Assembly (NCBI GenBank): GCA_964483805.1
Contig: CAZADH010000065.1
Coordinates: forward strand, 1 to 24,282
Direction: 5' to 3'
Length of the DNA: 24,282 nt
Source of the DNA: CAZADH01 sp964483805
GTDB lineage: Bacteria; Muiribacteriota; Ozemobacteria; Ozemobacterales; Ozemobacteraceae
Shown: one piece after another, positions 7,836 through 14,848 of the stretch
How the letters are laid out: each line of letters starts with the position of its first letter
Numbering within the stretch: the stretch's first letter is position 1
The notes under the pieces: model-generated
The model's input: only the letters and a program-made list of their open reading frames with translations
What the model was told of the DNA's origin: nothing
The model's database searches: none
Position numbers and translations under genes: made by a program

Positions 7836-8105
7836 TTAGCGGCGGATGCCGAGGCGCTTGATCAGAGCTGAATACCGGTCATGGTCCTTGCTCTTGAGGT
7901 AGGTCAACAGGCGCTTGCGGCGACCGATCATCTTGAGCAGGCCGCGGCGCGAGTGATGATCACCGGGATGTGACGAGAAATGACCGGTCAGGTTGTTGAT
8001 GCGGGTCGTCAACAGCGCAACCTGGACTTCGGGTGAACCCGTGTCTTTCTCGAACAGTGCGTATTCGGTGATAACCTTGGTTTTTTCATCGGGGGTGACG
8101 GACAT
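7836..8105 (-). CDS. rpsO: 30S ribosomal protein S15
   Basis: 89 residues, exactly the usual S15 length. S15 binds 16S rRNA in the central domain early in 30S assembly. Conserved features are DTGSPEVQVALLTTRINNLTGHF, HHSRRGLLKMIGRRKRLLTYLK and the C-terminal YSALIKRLGIRR. ATG at 8105 is preceded by AAGGAG with suitable spacing; an upstream in-frame ATG at 8168 would add 21 untypical residues. It is followed by pnp after 30 bases, the gene order found in very many bacteria. A hairpin lies just upstream of the ribosome site. Confidence 0.98.
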   Translation of the reverse strand: MSVTPDEKTKVITEYALFEKDTGSPEVQVALLTTRINNLTGHFSSHPGDHHSRRGLLKMIGRRKRLLTYLKSKDHDRYSALIKRLGIRR

Positions 8106-8131
8106 TGTATTGCTCCTTTGCGAATTTGCTT

Positions 8132-8148
8132 CGCCCGCATGACGGGCG
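8132..8148 (-). promoter_or_regulatory. Hairpin in rpsO leader, possible S15 autoregulation site
   Basis: Stem CGCCCG / CGGGCG with a five-base loop, ending about 15 bases upstream of the rpsO ribosome site. S15 represses its own translation through leader structures in several bacteria, but these differ between lineages. Here only the position is suggestive. Confidence 0.3.
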
Positions 8149-8216
8149 GCAGAGATAAGATGATCCAAGTGCCGACACGCCCCCCGGCGGTACGGACCTA
8201 GATCAACGTGTCTGCC

Positions 8217-8245
8217 AGTCTAGCACATGCCTCGGATTAATTCCA
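8217..8245 (-). promoter_or_regulatory. Candidate rpsO-pnp promoter
   Basis: Minus-strand TAGACT at 8217-8222, preceded by TG in the extended -10 position (TGTGCTAGACT), with TGGAAT at 8240-8245 and 17 bases between. The -35 match is weak. It would give a leader of about 105 bases. Confidence 0.4.
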
Positions 8246-8318
8246 GCCGATTGTTGGCGCGATGTTGGACGATCCACACTCTGCTGAGCGTCACCCCCTC
8301 GCGCGGGCGCGATCGCTA

Positions 8319-8346
8319 TTGACAATTTATTCCCGATGCGTATCAT
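8319..8346 (+). promoter_or_regulatory. Sigma70-type promoter for rlmD-like gene and kinase
   Basis: TTGACA at 8319-8324, a 16-base AT-richer spacer, and TATCAT at 8341-8346. It is the best -35 match in the window together with 13751 and 15942. Confidence 0.6.
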
Positions 8347-8482
8347 GGTGGTGCGCCAGAGCGGCGAAAGGCGGGCCTGTTTTTCTCGCGATGCGTCGCC
8401 GGTCCAGAGTGTCGCTGCTGGCCGATCTGCGCAATCTTCAGAGTCTGTCGCATCCGATGCGACGCCATGACAAGGACAACCC

Positions 8483-9757
8483 ATGCAAGCCATCACCCTC
8501 GAAAAGATGACCTACGGAATCGAAGCTCTTGGCCGCATCGACGGCAAGGTGGTGTTCGTCCCGTATGGTGCGCCGCAAGACGAGGTCTCGATCGAGATCA
8601 CCGACGACAAAAAAGACTTTGCCCGTGCCCGCATCACCGAGATTACCACGCCGTCGCCGAACCGCCGTAAGCCACCATGCCCGAATTTCCCGGCGTGTGG
8701 CGGGTGCCACTGGCTGCACCTGGCTCCTGAAACGCAGCGGCGTGAGAAAGAGGCATATTTACGCTTCTTGTTGGCGCCGCTGGCCCCCGGCCGCATCTAT
8801 CCGATCGAGGCGTTCGGTGAGTTTCGCTATCGCAACAAGATCGACCTGAAGCCGGCGTTCAATGCCGACGGCGAGCTGCAATTGGGCAACTTCCGCATCC
8901 AGAGCCACGAAGTGGTCGACATGGGCGGGTGCCGCGTGCAGGTGGCCGAAAACATGCAGATGTACTCGACCTTGAAGACCTTTCTGCCCAAGGCGTTCAG
9001 TGCCGAAGAGATCGGGCAGATCGAGCGGATGAGTTGTCGCACCCTGGGCGCACAGCGGCAGTTGGTCGTCACCTTCGCGCAGGCCCCATCTGCAAAGGTT
9101 CTCGATGCGTGGCGTGGGTTCTTCAGTGCCAACGAGCAGGTGACCCAACTGGCCACCGAAGGGCCGGGCGAGGGGCTCGCGTTGTTGCGCGAGGCTGAGC
9201 CGTTCAAGTTGGTCAACCAGACCTGGGCGGTGTCGCCGCGCTCGTTCTTCCAGGGCAACCTCGAAGGCGCCGAAGCGATCTATTACACGCTGCAATCCCT
9301 GTATGAAGGCCGCGAAAAGGGTGGCAAATTGCTCGATTTCTACAGCGGCGTTGGCGTGCAGACGTTGCTGATCGACAAGTTGTTCGATGAGGTGCTGGCC
9401 GTCGAAAGCAGCGAGTCGAGCTATCAAGATGCCATTCGCAACCAGAAAGCCCGGCACCGCAGCAAGGTTCGCTTCATCTGTCGCAAGGTCGAGACCGTCG
9501 TTGGCACGCCCCTGACCAAGGGCAGCATCGCTGCGGTGCACGTCAATCCGCCGCGCGTCGGCCTGTCGTCGCGGGTGGCCCGCGGCATCGCCGGCCTCAA
9601 ACCCCGGATGATCACCTACCTGTCGTGTCATCCGTTGACGTTCCGGCGCGACGCAGCGGCGCTCATTTCGGCGGGGTACCAGCTCGAGCAGGTGTATTCG
9701 TTCGACCTGTTCCCGAATACCTACCATCTCGAAGTCCTGGGTGTGTTCGTGCGTTGA
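8483..9757 (+). CDS. RlmD/RumA-like RNA (uracil-C5) methyltransferase with altered motif IV
   Basis: 424 residues. The family uses SAM to methylate C5 of uracil in rRNA or tRNA; RlmD modifies U1939 of 23S rRNA. Seen: an N-terminal TRAM-like domain (1-55), four 4Fe-4S cysteines (Cys66, Cys72, Cys75 in CPNFPACGGC; Cys150), the FFQGN motif (256-260), the SAM loop LLDFYSGVGVQTLL (283-296), nucleophile Cys382 in LSCHP and base Glu417 in YHLE. Two family residues differ. Motif IV is NPPRVG with Asn355 where Asp is expected, and SCNP is SCHP. The enzyme may therefore be altered in target or activity, so I give no gene symbol. ATG at 8483 follows AAGGAC. The hybrid kinase starts 39 bases after the stop, suggesting one operon. 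Confidence 0.88.
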   Translation: MQAITLEKMTYGIEALGRIDGKVVFVPYGAPQDEVSIEITDDKKDFARARITEITTPSPNRRKPPCPNFPACGGCHWLHLAPETQRREKEAYLRFLLAPLAPGRIYPIEAFGEFRYRNKIDLKPAFNADGELQLGNFRIQSHEVVDMGGCRVQVAENMQMYSTLKTFLPKAFSAEEIGQIERMSCRTLGAQRQLVVTFAQAPSAKVLDAWRGFFSANEQVTQLATEGPGEGLALLREAEPFKLVNQTWAVSPRSFFQGNLEGAEAIYYTLQSLYEGREKGGKLLDFYSGVGVQTLLIDKLFDEVLAVESSESSYQDAIRNQKARHRSKVRFICRKVETVVGTPLTKGSIAAVHVNPPRVGLSSRVARGIAGLKPRMITYLSCHPLTFRRDAAALISAGYQLEQVYSFDLFPNTYHLEVLGVFVR

Positions 9758-9796
9758 TTCCTTGACTTCCATGCCCCGACCGGGCCTGAGGTACCA

Positions 9797-11281
9797 ATGA
9801 AGGCACGACAACAGATCCTCGTCATCGAAGACGATCAAGACGCGAACAACCTTCTCAACGATACGTTGCTCGAAGAGGGGTACGAAGTTCGCCAGGCGTA
9901 CGACGGTCTGCAAGGCTGGGAAATGATCCAGTCGCAACTACCAGATCTTGTATTGCTCGATGTCATGATGCCGAACCTCGATGGGTTCGAACTGTGTCAG
10001 CGCATCCGCGCCAACCCCTCGACCCGCGCCGTCCCGGTTCTGCTGCTCACGGCCAAGTCCGATTTCACCGACAAAATGAAGGGTTTCCAACTCGGCTCCG
10101 ATGACTACATCACCAAGCCGTTCGTCATCAACGAGTTGTTGGCTCGCATCCGCGCCCACCTGCGCATTCAGCATCTGCAGCGCGAGTTGGCCATTTCCGA
10201 GCGCCGGTATCGCGAACTGATCGAGAACTCCCCCGACGGTATTCTACTGTTGTCGCCGCAAGGCGAGCTGTTGTTCTACAATGCCCGGTTCGGCGAAGTC
10301 CTCAAGGGGCGTACGCAAGAACCGTTGACCGGACGAATCCTGCACGCCCTGTATCCGATTTCCGACCTGTTTCGCGAAATCGGCGGGCTGGTGAAGGCCA
10401 TCGACGAACGCGGGGGGTCGGTGACCCGCGAGACCACGCTTTCGGTCACCAATGGCCGCAACATCTACATCGAGTTGGTGGGCATGCCGATTCGCGATCA
10501 CCTCGGCAAGGTCGTGATGAATCAGGTGGTGGTGCGCGACATCACCCAACGCCGCCGCATGGAAGAAGCGCTGCTGCAGGCCGAGAAGATCAATGCGCTC
10601 GGCATCCTGACCGCCGGCATTGCGCATGAGGTCAACAACCCGCTGACCGGCATCTCGAACGCGGTGCAGTTGATTCGCACCGGGGGGCTCGAGGCGGCCA
10701 AGGTGGACGAGATCTGTGGCATGGTCCTCAACCACACCGAACGCATCGCCCGCATCGTGCGCGACCTGCGCATTTTTTCGAAGCCGCAGGGGTCCAACCC
10801 TGAGGTCTTCAGTCTGCAAGAAGCCCTGCAGGAGACGGTCCAGCTCGTGCGTTACCAGGTCGATGCGAGTCTGATCAACCTCAAGGTTTTCCTGCCGGAG
10901 GCGATCTGTTCATGCTTCGGCGACAAGCACCATTTGCAGCAGGTGTTCATCAATCTGCTGTTGAATGCGGTGCAGGCGATCGAGGAGCGCGGACGCGTGA
11001 CCGTCCGATTGACCCGCGAGGGTGAACGGGCGGTGGTCACCGTCGAAGACACCGGGCGTGGCATCCCATCGAGCCAGTTGGGGCGGGTGTTCGACCCGTT
11101 CTTCACGACCAAGCAGAACTGGCGCGGGACCGGACTCGGGCTCGCCGTGTCGTACCGCATCGTCCAGATCTTCAAGGGCACGATCTCGGTGCGCAGCCAG
11201 GAGGGACGTGGCACCACGTTCACCCTGTCGCTGCCGCTCTACGTGTCGCCCGCTGCCGACGTTCCTCACCTGAAACGCTGA
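9797..11281 (+). CDS. Hybrid sensor: receiver-PAS-histidine kinase
   Basis: 494 residues, soluble, no membrane helix. Domain order is an N-terminal receiver (about 5-122; acid residues Glu11, Asp12, Asp13, phospho-acceptor Asp55 in LLDVMMP, Thr85, Lys107), PAS (about 135-252), dimerisation/HisKA with His277 in GIAHEVNNPLTG, and HATPase with N-box LLLNAVQAI (388-396), DTGRGIP (418-424) and GTGLGLA (444-450). All catalytic motifs are intact. Such proteins receive a phosphate on the receiver and then act as kinase for another regulator. No DNA-binding partner is next to it, so the output is unknown. Start ATG at 9797 follows GAGGT. It is downstream of the rlmD-like gene, probably in the same transcript. 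The gene ends at a convergent region. Confidence 0.95.
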   Translation: MKARQQILVIEDDQDANNLLNDTLLEEGYEVRQAYDGLQGWEMIQSQLPDLVLLDVMMPNLDGFELCQRIRANPSTRAVPVLLLTAKSDFTDKMKGFQLGSDDYITKPFVINELLARIRAHLRIQHLQRELAISERRYRELIENSPDGILLLSPQGELLFYNARFGEVLKGRTQEPLTGRILHALYPISDLFREIGGLVKAIDERGGSVTRETTLSVTNGRNIYIELVGMPIRDHLGKVVMNQVVVRDITQRRRMEEALLQAEKINALGILTAGIAHEVNNPLTGISNAVQLIRTGGLEAAKVDEICGMVLNHTERIARIVRDLRIFSKPQGSNPEVFSLQEALQETVQLVRYQVDASLINLKVFLPEAICSCFGDKHHLQQVFINLLLNAVQAIEERGRVTVRLTREGERAVVTVEDTGRGIPSSQLGRVFDPFFTTKQNWRGTGLGLAVSYRIVQIFKGTISVRSQEGRGTTFTLSLPLYVSPAADVPHLKR

Positions 11282-11284
11282 ATG

Positions 11285-11300
11285 CCGCCCACTGGGGCGG
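11285..11300 (+). terminator. Weak hairpin after kinase gene, possible terminator
   Basis: CCGCCC-ACTG-GGGCGG, four bases after the kinase stop codon. There is no clear T-run after it, so termination is only possible, not shown. Two further hairpins of the 17-bp palindrome family follow in the same convergent gap. Confidence 0.3.
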
Positions 11301-11331
11301 GTTGACGTCTGTGGTCGCGGCTGCGGCAGAT

Positions 11332-11350
11332 TGCAATATCGTGTATTGCA
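11332..11350. repeat. 17-bp palindrome family, copy 3
   Basis: TGCAATA-TCGTG-TATTGCA, a perfect inverted repeat with seven-base arms in the gap between convergent operons. Its core at 11333-11349 is identical over 17 bases to the copy inside the prepilin peptidase gene (minus strand of 5345-5361). Confidence 0.5.
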
Positions 11351-11380
11351 CGCTGCGTGCGTGCCTGGCCCGCTGAAGAA

Positions 11381-11401
11381 GAGCAATACTTGATGTTGCT
11401 C
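11381..11401. repeat. 17-bp palindrome family, copy 4
   Basis: GAGCAA-N9-TTGCTC with core GCAATACTTGATGTTGC, the same length and ends (GCAATA...TTGC) as the other copies, 33 bases after copy 3. It may serve as part of a bidirectional terminator between the kinase and glycosyltransferase genes. Confidence 0.4.
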
Positions 11402-11433
11402 GCGCTCGTTGCTGCCAGCGGCGGGCGCGGCGG

Positions 11434-12747
11434 TCAGCGTTGTCGCGGAGGCGGTGTGCGGCCTGGCTTCGCCGGGACCTCGGGGCGCCGCGTGAGTTGT
11501 TCCTGCAAGACGTGCATCCACGACGACCAATCGCCCCGCCGCCCGATTTGATCGACCAGGCGGGCGCGTGCCTGCAAACCGAGGCGCCGCGTGGCATTGG
11601 GTTGGGCAAACGCCGTGCGCATGGCCGCTTTCATCGCCGCGATGTCGATCTCATCGGCCTTTCCGGCCGGCGACTCGGGATACAGTGCCCCGGCCGGGCA
11701 CGCGATGGTGTGAGCCGCGATCGGTATGGCCGTGGTCGGATCGAAGCCAACCCTTTGTGTGACCGTCGTGGGGGCGAGAACGGGCAGCGCACAGGCGGCG
11801 GCTTCCCGCACGATCTGCCCGGTATGGACCCGGCGCGACGGAACGAGCAGCACGTTGCCAGCGGTCATGATCGTGCCCATCTCGGTCGCGTCACGGGGTC
11901 CCGTGAAGACCCGGACGCGGGCCAACGATGAGTGCAGCGCGCCGAGTTGGTGTGCGAGCATCGACATCTCGAACGACTTGTCTTTCTTCAGTTTCGGAAT
12001 GTGGGTGAGCACGAGGATCAGTTCGACGGCCTCGCGATTGGTGAACGTCTCGAGATAGGCGCGCAGCGCCAGTTCGAGCCCTTTTCGCCAGACGGGGGAG
12101 CCGATGAAAAGAAAGCGAAAACGCTTGCCGTCGGCGATCTCGGGATGCGGCGGCCGGCGGGGCTGAAAGGCACGTTGATCGACGGCCGGGGGTAGCGTGC
12201 AGAGCGTGCTGGTGAGACCAGCGTCGCGCAGCGCCTGTTCATGGGCAGCGGTGGGCACGCATACCGCCGCAAAACGGCGAAGGGTGGCCAGTTCGTTCTT
12301 GTCGAGATGATTCGCATCGAACGAGGGCACGGCGATCTGGTTTTTCCCCGCATCAGGATGCAGGGCGAAGGCGGGGCCGACGTGGCAGCGCGTGGCTCCC
12401 GGTGGCCGCCGGTGGGCGAGGCGATCGCAGATGGCCGGCAGAGGCCAGTTCGGGTCGTGAAGGTATCCGAGCGTGGGTTCGAGCGCCAGGGCGAGGTCGG
12501 TGTCGCGACCGCATCGCGCCAGCTCACGCAAGACACCTCCGGCCCACGTCGACGAAGCCACGTTGCCGATCAGCATCAAGGCCGGGCCCGCGCGTTTGCG
12601 GTCGGGAGCGGCACCGTCCGGGTGCCACCCCGAAACGCCGCCATCCGTGGCGGCAGTCGTGGGCGGGCGGGTTTGCGCCGTTGGGGCGTCGGGGCGGCGC
12701 GGTGGACGGGGGCGGGAAGAGCGGGGGGGCCGGGCGTGGTCGGTCAT
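11434..12747 (-). CDS. Glycosyltransferase, group 1 / GT4-like
   Basis: 437 residues. The first about 55 residues are low-complexity, rich in Pro, Arg and Ala, and probably disordered. Then comes a two-domain GT-B-like protein: N-terminal part with GNVASSTWAGGVLREL, and C-terminal Rossmann domain beginning FRFLFIGSPVWRKGLELAL (about 215-235). It continues with LVPSRRVHTGQIVREAAACALPVLAP, which resembles the nucleotide-sugar site of GT4 enzymes with a Glu in REAAACALPV. Donor and acceptor are unknown. The start ATG at 12747 overlaps the stop of the PHP gene in ATGA, so translation is probably coupled. No signal peptide or membrane helix, so it acts in the cytoplasm. An alternative family within GT-B is possible. 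Confidence 0.8.
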   Translation of the reverse strand: MTDHARPPRSSRPRPPRRPDAPTAQTRPPTTAATDGGVSGWHPDGAAPDRKRAGPALMLIGNVASSTWAGGVLRELARCGRDTDLALALEPTLGYLHDPNWPLPAICDRLAHRRPPGATRCHVGPAFALHPDAGKNQIAVPSFDANHLDKNELATLRRFAAVCVPTAAHEQALRDAGLTSTLCTLPPAVDQRAFQPRRPPHPEIADGKRFRFLFIGSPVWRKGLELALRAYLETFTNREAVELILVLTHIPKLKKDKSFEMSMLAHQLGALHSSLARVRVFTGPRDATEMGTIMTAGNVLLVPSRRVHTGQIVREAAACALPVLAPTTVTQRVGFDPTTAIPIAAHTIACPAGALYPESPAGKADEIDIAAMKAAMRTAFAQPNATRRLGLQARARLVDQIGRRGDWSSWMHVLQEQLTRRPEVPAKPGRTPPPRQR

Positions 12748-13610
12748 CGTTTCGCCTCGCGCAATCTCAGGTATTCTTCACGGTTGAGGCCGGTCTGGCC
12801 CAGTTGTTTGCGGCGGACCGAGGCCGAGCCATGGTAGTCGCTGCCGCCGCCGACCAGCCACTTTTTGGCGGCCGCGAGTTGGCGCAGTTCTTCCTGGCGG
12901 TTGGGTTCATGATCGGGGTGATAGACCTCGAGCCCGTCGAAATCGAGGTTCTCGAGCCGCGGCCAGACGACACTCCACTCGCGGATCAGCCCCGGGTGCG
13001 CCCAGATCGCCAGCCCACCGCGGGCGTGAATCGCGGCGATGGCTTGATCCGGCGGCAGGTGGGGCTTGGGTTCGTAGGCCGGGCGCCCGCGCAGCAACAA
13101 CTGGTCGAAGGCCTGGTCGAAAGACGATACCGCCTTGATATCGACGAGATGGCGGGCGAGGTGGGGCCGGCCGAACGCCGTCTGTCCGTCGGTGGCCAGA
13201 CGGTCGCAAAACCGGGTCATGTCGTACCCCAGCTTCTGGAGTTTCTCGGTCATGACCTGGGCGCGCTTGCGCCGCGCGTCGCGCATCTGGTGCAACAACT
13301 GATGCAACGGGCAGTCAGCCACCGGATCGAAATCGAAGAACAACCCGAGCACGTGGAGCGACTCGTCACGATCGGGCCAACTGCAAGACAGTTCGATGCC
13401 GGCGACCAGTTCGAGGCTTGGGATGGCTGCTGCCGCAGCCTGGGCTTCGGCGACCCCGCCGATCGTATCATGGTCGGTCACGGCGAGCGCGTGCAGTCCG
13501 AGATCGGCGGCCATGCGCACGAGCTCGGTTGCCGGGTGAACGCCGTCGGATGCCGTGGAGTGGGTGTGGAGATCGGCGAAGACGCCGGGCGGGAGCGTTG
13601 GTTTTTTCAA
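12744..13610 (-). CDS. PHP-domain metal-dependent phosphoesterase (RNase AM / TrpH-like)
   Basis: 288 residues from a TTG at 13610. All metal ligands of the PHP family are seen: His15 and His17 (DLHTHS), Asp46, His47 and Asp48 (TDHD), Glu73 (GIELS), His86, His150 (GRPHLA), His205 (AHPG), Asp258 and His260 (SDYHG). The family hydrolyses phosphate from short RNA 5' ends or 3',5'-bisphosphonucleosides; the substrate here is not determined. Start choice: an in-frame ATG at 13655 lies inside a perfect TATAAT of a minus-strand promoter, so the RNA probably begins after it. GTG at 13688 is further upstream still. The protein from TTG has the usual family length. It is coupled to the glycosyltransferase by a four-base overlap, an unusual partner. 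Confidence 0.88.
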   Translation of the reverse strand: MKKPTLPPGVFADLHTHSTASDGVHPATELVRMAADLGLHALAVTDHDTIGGVAEAQAAAAAIPSLELVAGIELSCSWPDRDESLHVLGLFFDFDPVADCPLHQLLHQMRDARRKRAQVMTEKLQKLGYDMTRFCDRLATDGQTAFGRPHLARHLVDIKAVSSFDQAFDQLLLRGRPAYEPKPHLPPDQAIAAIHARGGLAIWAHPGLIREWSVVWPRLENLDFDGLEVYHPDHEPNRQEELRQLAAAKKWLVGGGSDYHGSASVRRKQLGQTGLNREEYLRLREAKR

Positions 13611-13653
13611 GGATTCACCGTATTCTGCGAAAGGTTGTTGGTGCTGCCTCGGC

Positions 13654-13682
13654 ATTATAGACGGTGCGGCGTGGACCCGCAA
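13654..13682 (-). promoter_or_regulatory. Promoter of PHP-glycosyltransferase operon
   Basis: Minus-strand TTGCGG (13677-13682), 17-base spacer, perfect TATAAT (13654-13659). It overlaps the ATG of the longer PHP reading frame, which argues for a start further downstream. It is divergent from the promoter at 13751-13780. Confidence 0.6.
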
Positions 13683-13750
13683 GCGCACCGACGTGCAGGC
13701 ACCTCATGACCGGCCACGCGATATCGCTGCCGGGGTCGGATGCGGTCGCT

Positions 13751-13780
13751 TTGACATCGATTTCGCGGCCGGGATATACT
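13751..13780 (+). promoter_or_regulatory. Promoter of secreted protein gene
   Basis: TTGACA at 13751-13756, 18-base spacer, TATACT at 13775-13780. It lies about 90 bases before the ATG at 13870. Confidence 0.6.
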
Positions 13781-13869
13781 CCGGACCACCGGCTGCCGGG
13801 AACGTTGTCTGGCCGGGAAGCCCGTCGTTGCCGACGTGTGCATACGTTGTATGACGTTGTGGAGGAACC

Positions 13870-14682
13870 ATGTTTGCGTGCATCTGTTCACGCAGAGGTG
13901 CTGTGGCGCTTCTCGTGTGTCTCGGTCTGTTTTTGGGCGTTGCCACCGTTCGCGCGGAGCATCAATTGTTGCCGCGGTTTCCGGAGTTCGTCATCGAGAA
14001 GGGCTATTCAGACGCGTTCCGGGTCGAGTCGATCGTCGGCTCGGCCGACCTGGTCAACGACCGGGCGAACAGCGAACTCACTGTGGTGCTGACCAACGTC
14101 AGCGAGCGCGCGATCAACACCTCGATCAAAGTCCGCGTGTTGTATCTGGTCGCGGGTCGGGCTTGTCAGATCTGGGTCGACGGCAACCAGGTCCGCTTCG
14201 ATCGGCAAAACCCGCGGTTGCCGGTGAATCTGCAGCCAAACCAGAAAGTGACCATCAAGGTGGCCGCCGAGCAAGAAACTCTCTACAACCTCGATGCCGG
14301 CAAGCCGAAGCCGGCCCAGGGCGCGAAGTCTGAGGGCGACAGCAAGCGGTTCAGTCTCAACGACCTGCAGAAGATGTTCAACGTCGAGCGCGAAGAACGG
14401 CTGGGTAAGCGGTATCTCGTGGGCCCGCTGGTCACGAAATGGGGCGTCTTTCCGGTCGAGGTGCGGTCACTGTCGCTGCGCATTCGCACGCCGCATGACT
14501 TTGGGGTCTATATGCCGACGACCGAACCCTCCGCCTGGCAGCTCGAAGACAAGGGCGGCAACCATCGGGTGTTCACCTGCGCCGACGCCGGGCGCTTTGC
14601 CGGCGCGATCTTCCTGCCCGAGAAAGACCGCTTAGCAATGCCGGCGCCCGTTGCCGCAACCGCAGCGGCCACGCTTCGCTGA
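13870..14682 (+). CDS. Secreted protein of unknown function
   Basis: 270 residues with strong ribosome site GGAGGAA seven bases before the ATG. Residues 1-29 are a signal peptide (SRRG, hydrophobic core VALLVCLGLFLGVA, cleavage after VRA). The mature part begins EHQLLPRFPEFVIEKGY and contains a beta-rich segment of the kind found in Ig-like or CARDB-type domains (ELTVVLTNVSERAINTSIKVRVLYLV). Then a basic linker (GKPKPAQGAKSEGD) and a second domain (LVTKWGVFPVEVRSLSLRIRTP) follow. The C-terminus is Ala/Pro-rich. I do not recognise a family. It is monocistronic, with its own promoter, and converges with the flotillin gene. Probable location is periplasm or cell surface. Confidence 0.82.
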   Translation: MFACICSRRGAVALLVCLGLFLGVATVRAEHQLLPRFPEFVIEKGYSDAFRVESIVGSADLVNDRANSELTVVLTNVSERAINTSIKVRVLYLVAGRACQIWVDGNQVRFDRQNPRLPVNLQPNQKVTIKVAAEQETLYNLDAGKPKPAQGAKSEGDSKRFSLNDLQKMFNVEREERLGKRYLVGPLVTKWGVFPVEVRSLSLRIRTPHDFGVYMPTTEPSAWQLEDKGGNHRVFTCADAGRFAGAIFLPEKDRLAMPAPVAATAAATLR

Positions 14683-14767
14683 ACAAACCCCCGCGGGGAT
14701 CGTTCGACCACACCTGCACGTAACTTCGGTGTTCGGGTCGACGCCGTCGCGAGAGACAGCCAGTCGC

Positions 14768-14808
14768 CGATCCGGTCGCGCGCGACCCGATCGCACGCGA
14801 CCCGATCG
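14768..14808. repeat. Direct and inverted repeats between convergent genes, possible terminator
   Basis: CGATCCGGTCGCG (14768-14780) is, with one mismatch, the reverse complement of CGCGACCCGATCG, which occurs twice in direct repeat (14781-14793 and 14796-14808). The left arm can pair with either copy, giving two alternative hairpins in the 166-base gap between the secreted protein and flotillin genes. No T-run is present. Confidence 0.4.
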
Positions 14809-14848
14809 AGTGGTCGAGAAGGTCTCTCTCGACGCCCTGGGGCCGAGG

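Larger units (their letters stand above)
8106..8482. other. Divergent control region between rpsO-pnp and rlmD-kinase operons
   Basis: 377 bases with no convincing gene. It contains a minus-strand promoter candidate for rpsO (8217-8245), a hairpin in the rpsO leader (8132-8148), a good plus-strand promoter (8319-8346) and a short hairpin (8447-8463, GTCGCATC-C-GATGCGAC) 20 bases before the plus-strand ATG. The plus-strand leader would be about 130 bases long. Confidence 0.5.

Noticed and set aside
8759..9937. Minus-strand open frame of 392 codons
   Set aside because: Lies opposite the rlmD-like gene and the start of the kinase gene, whose motifs are clear; no independent support.
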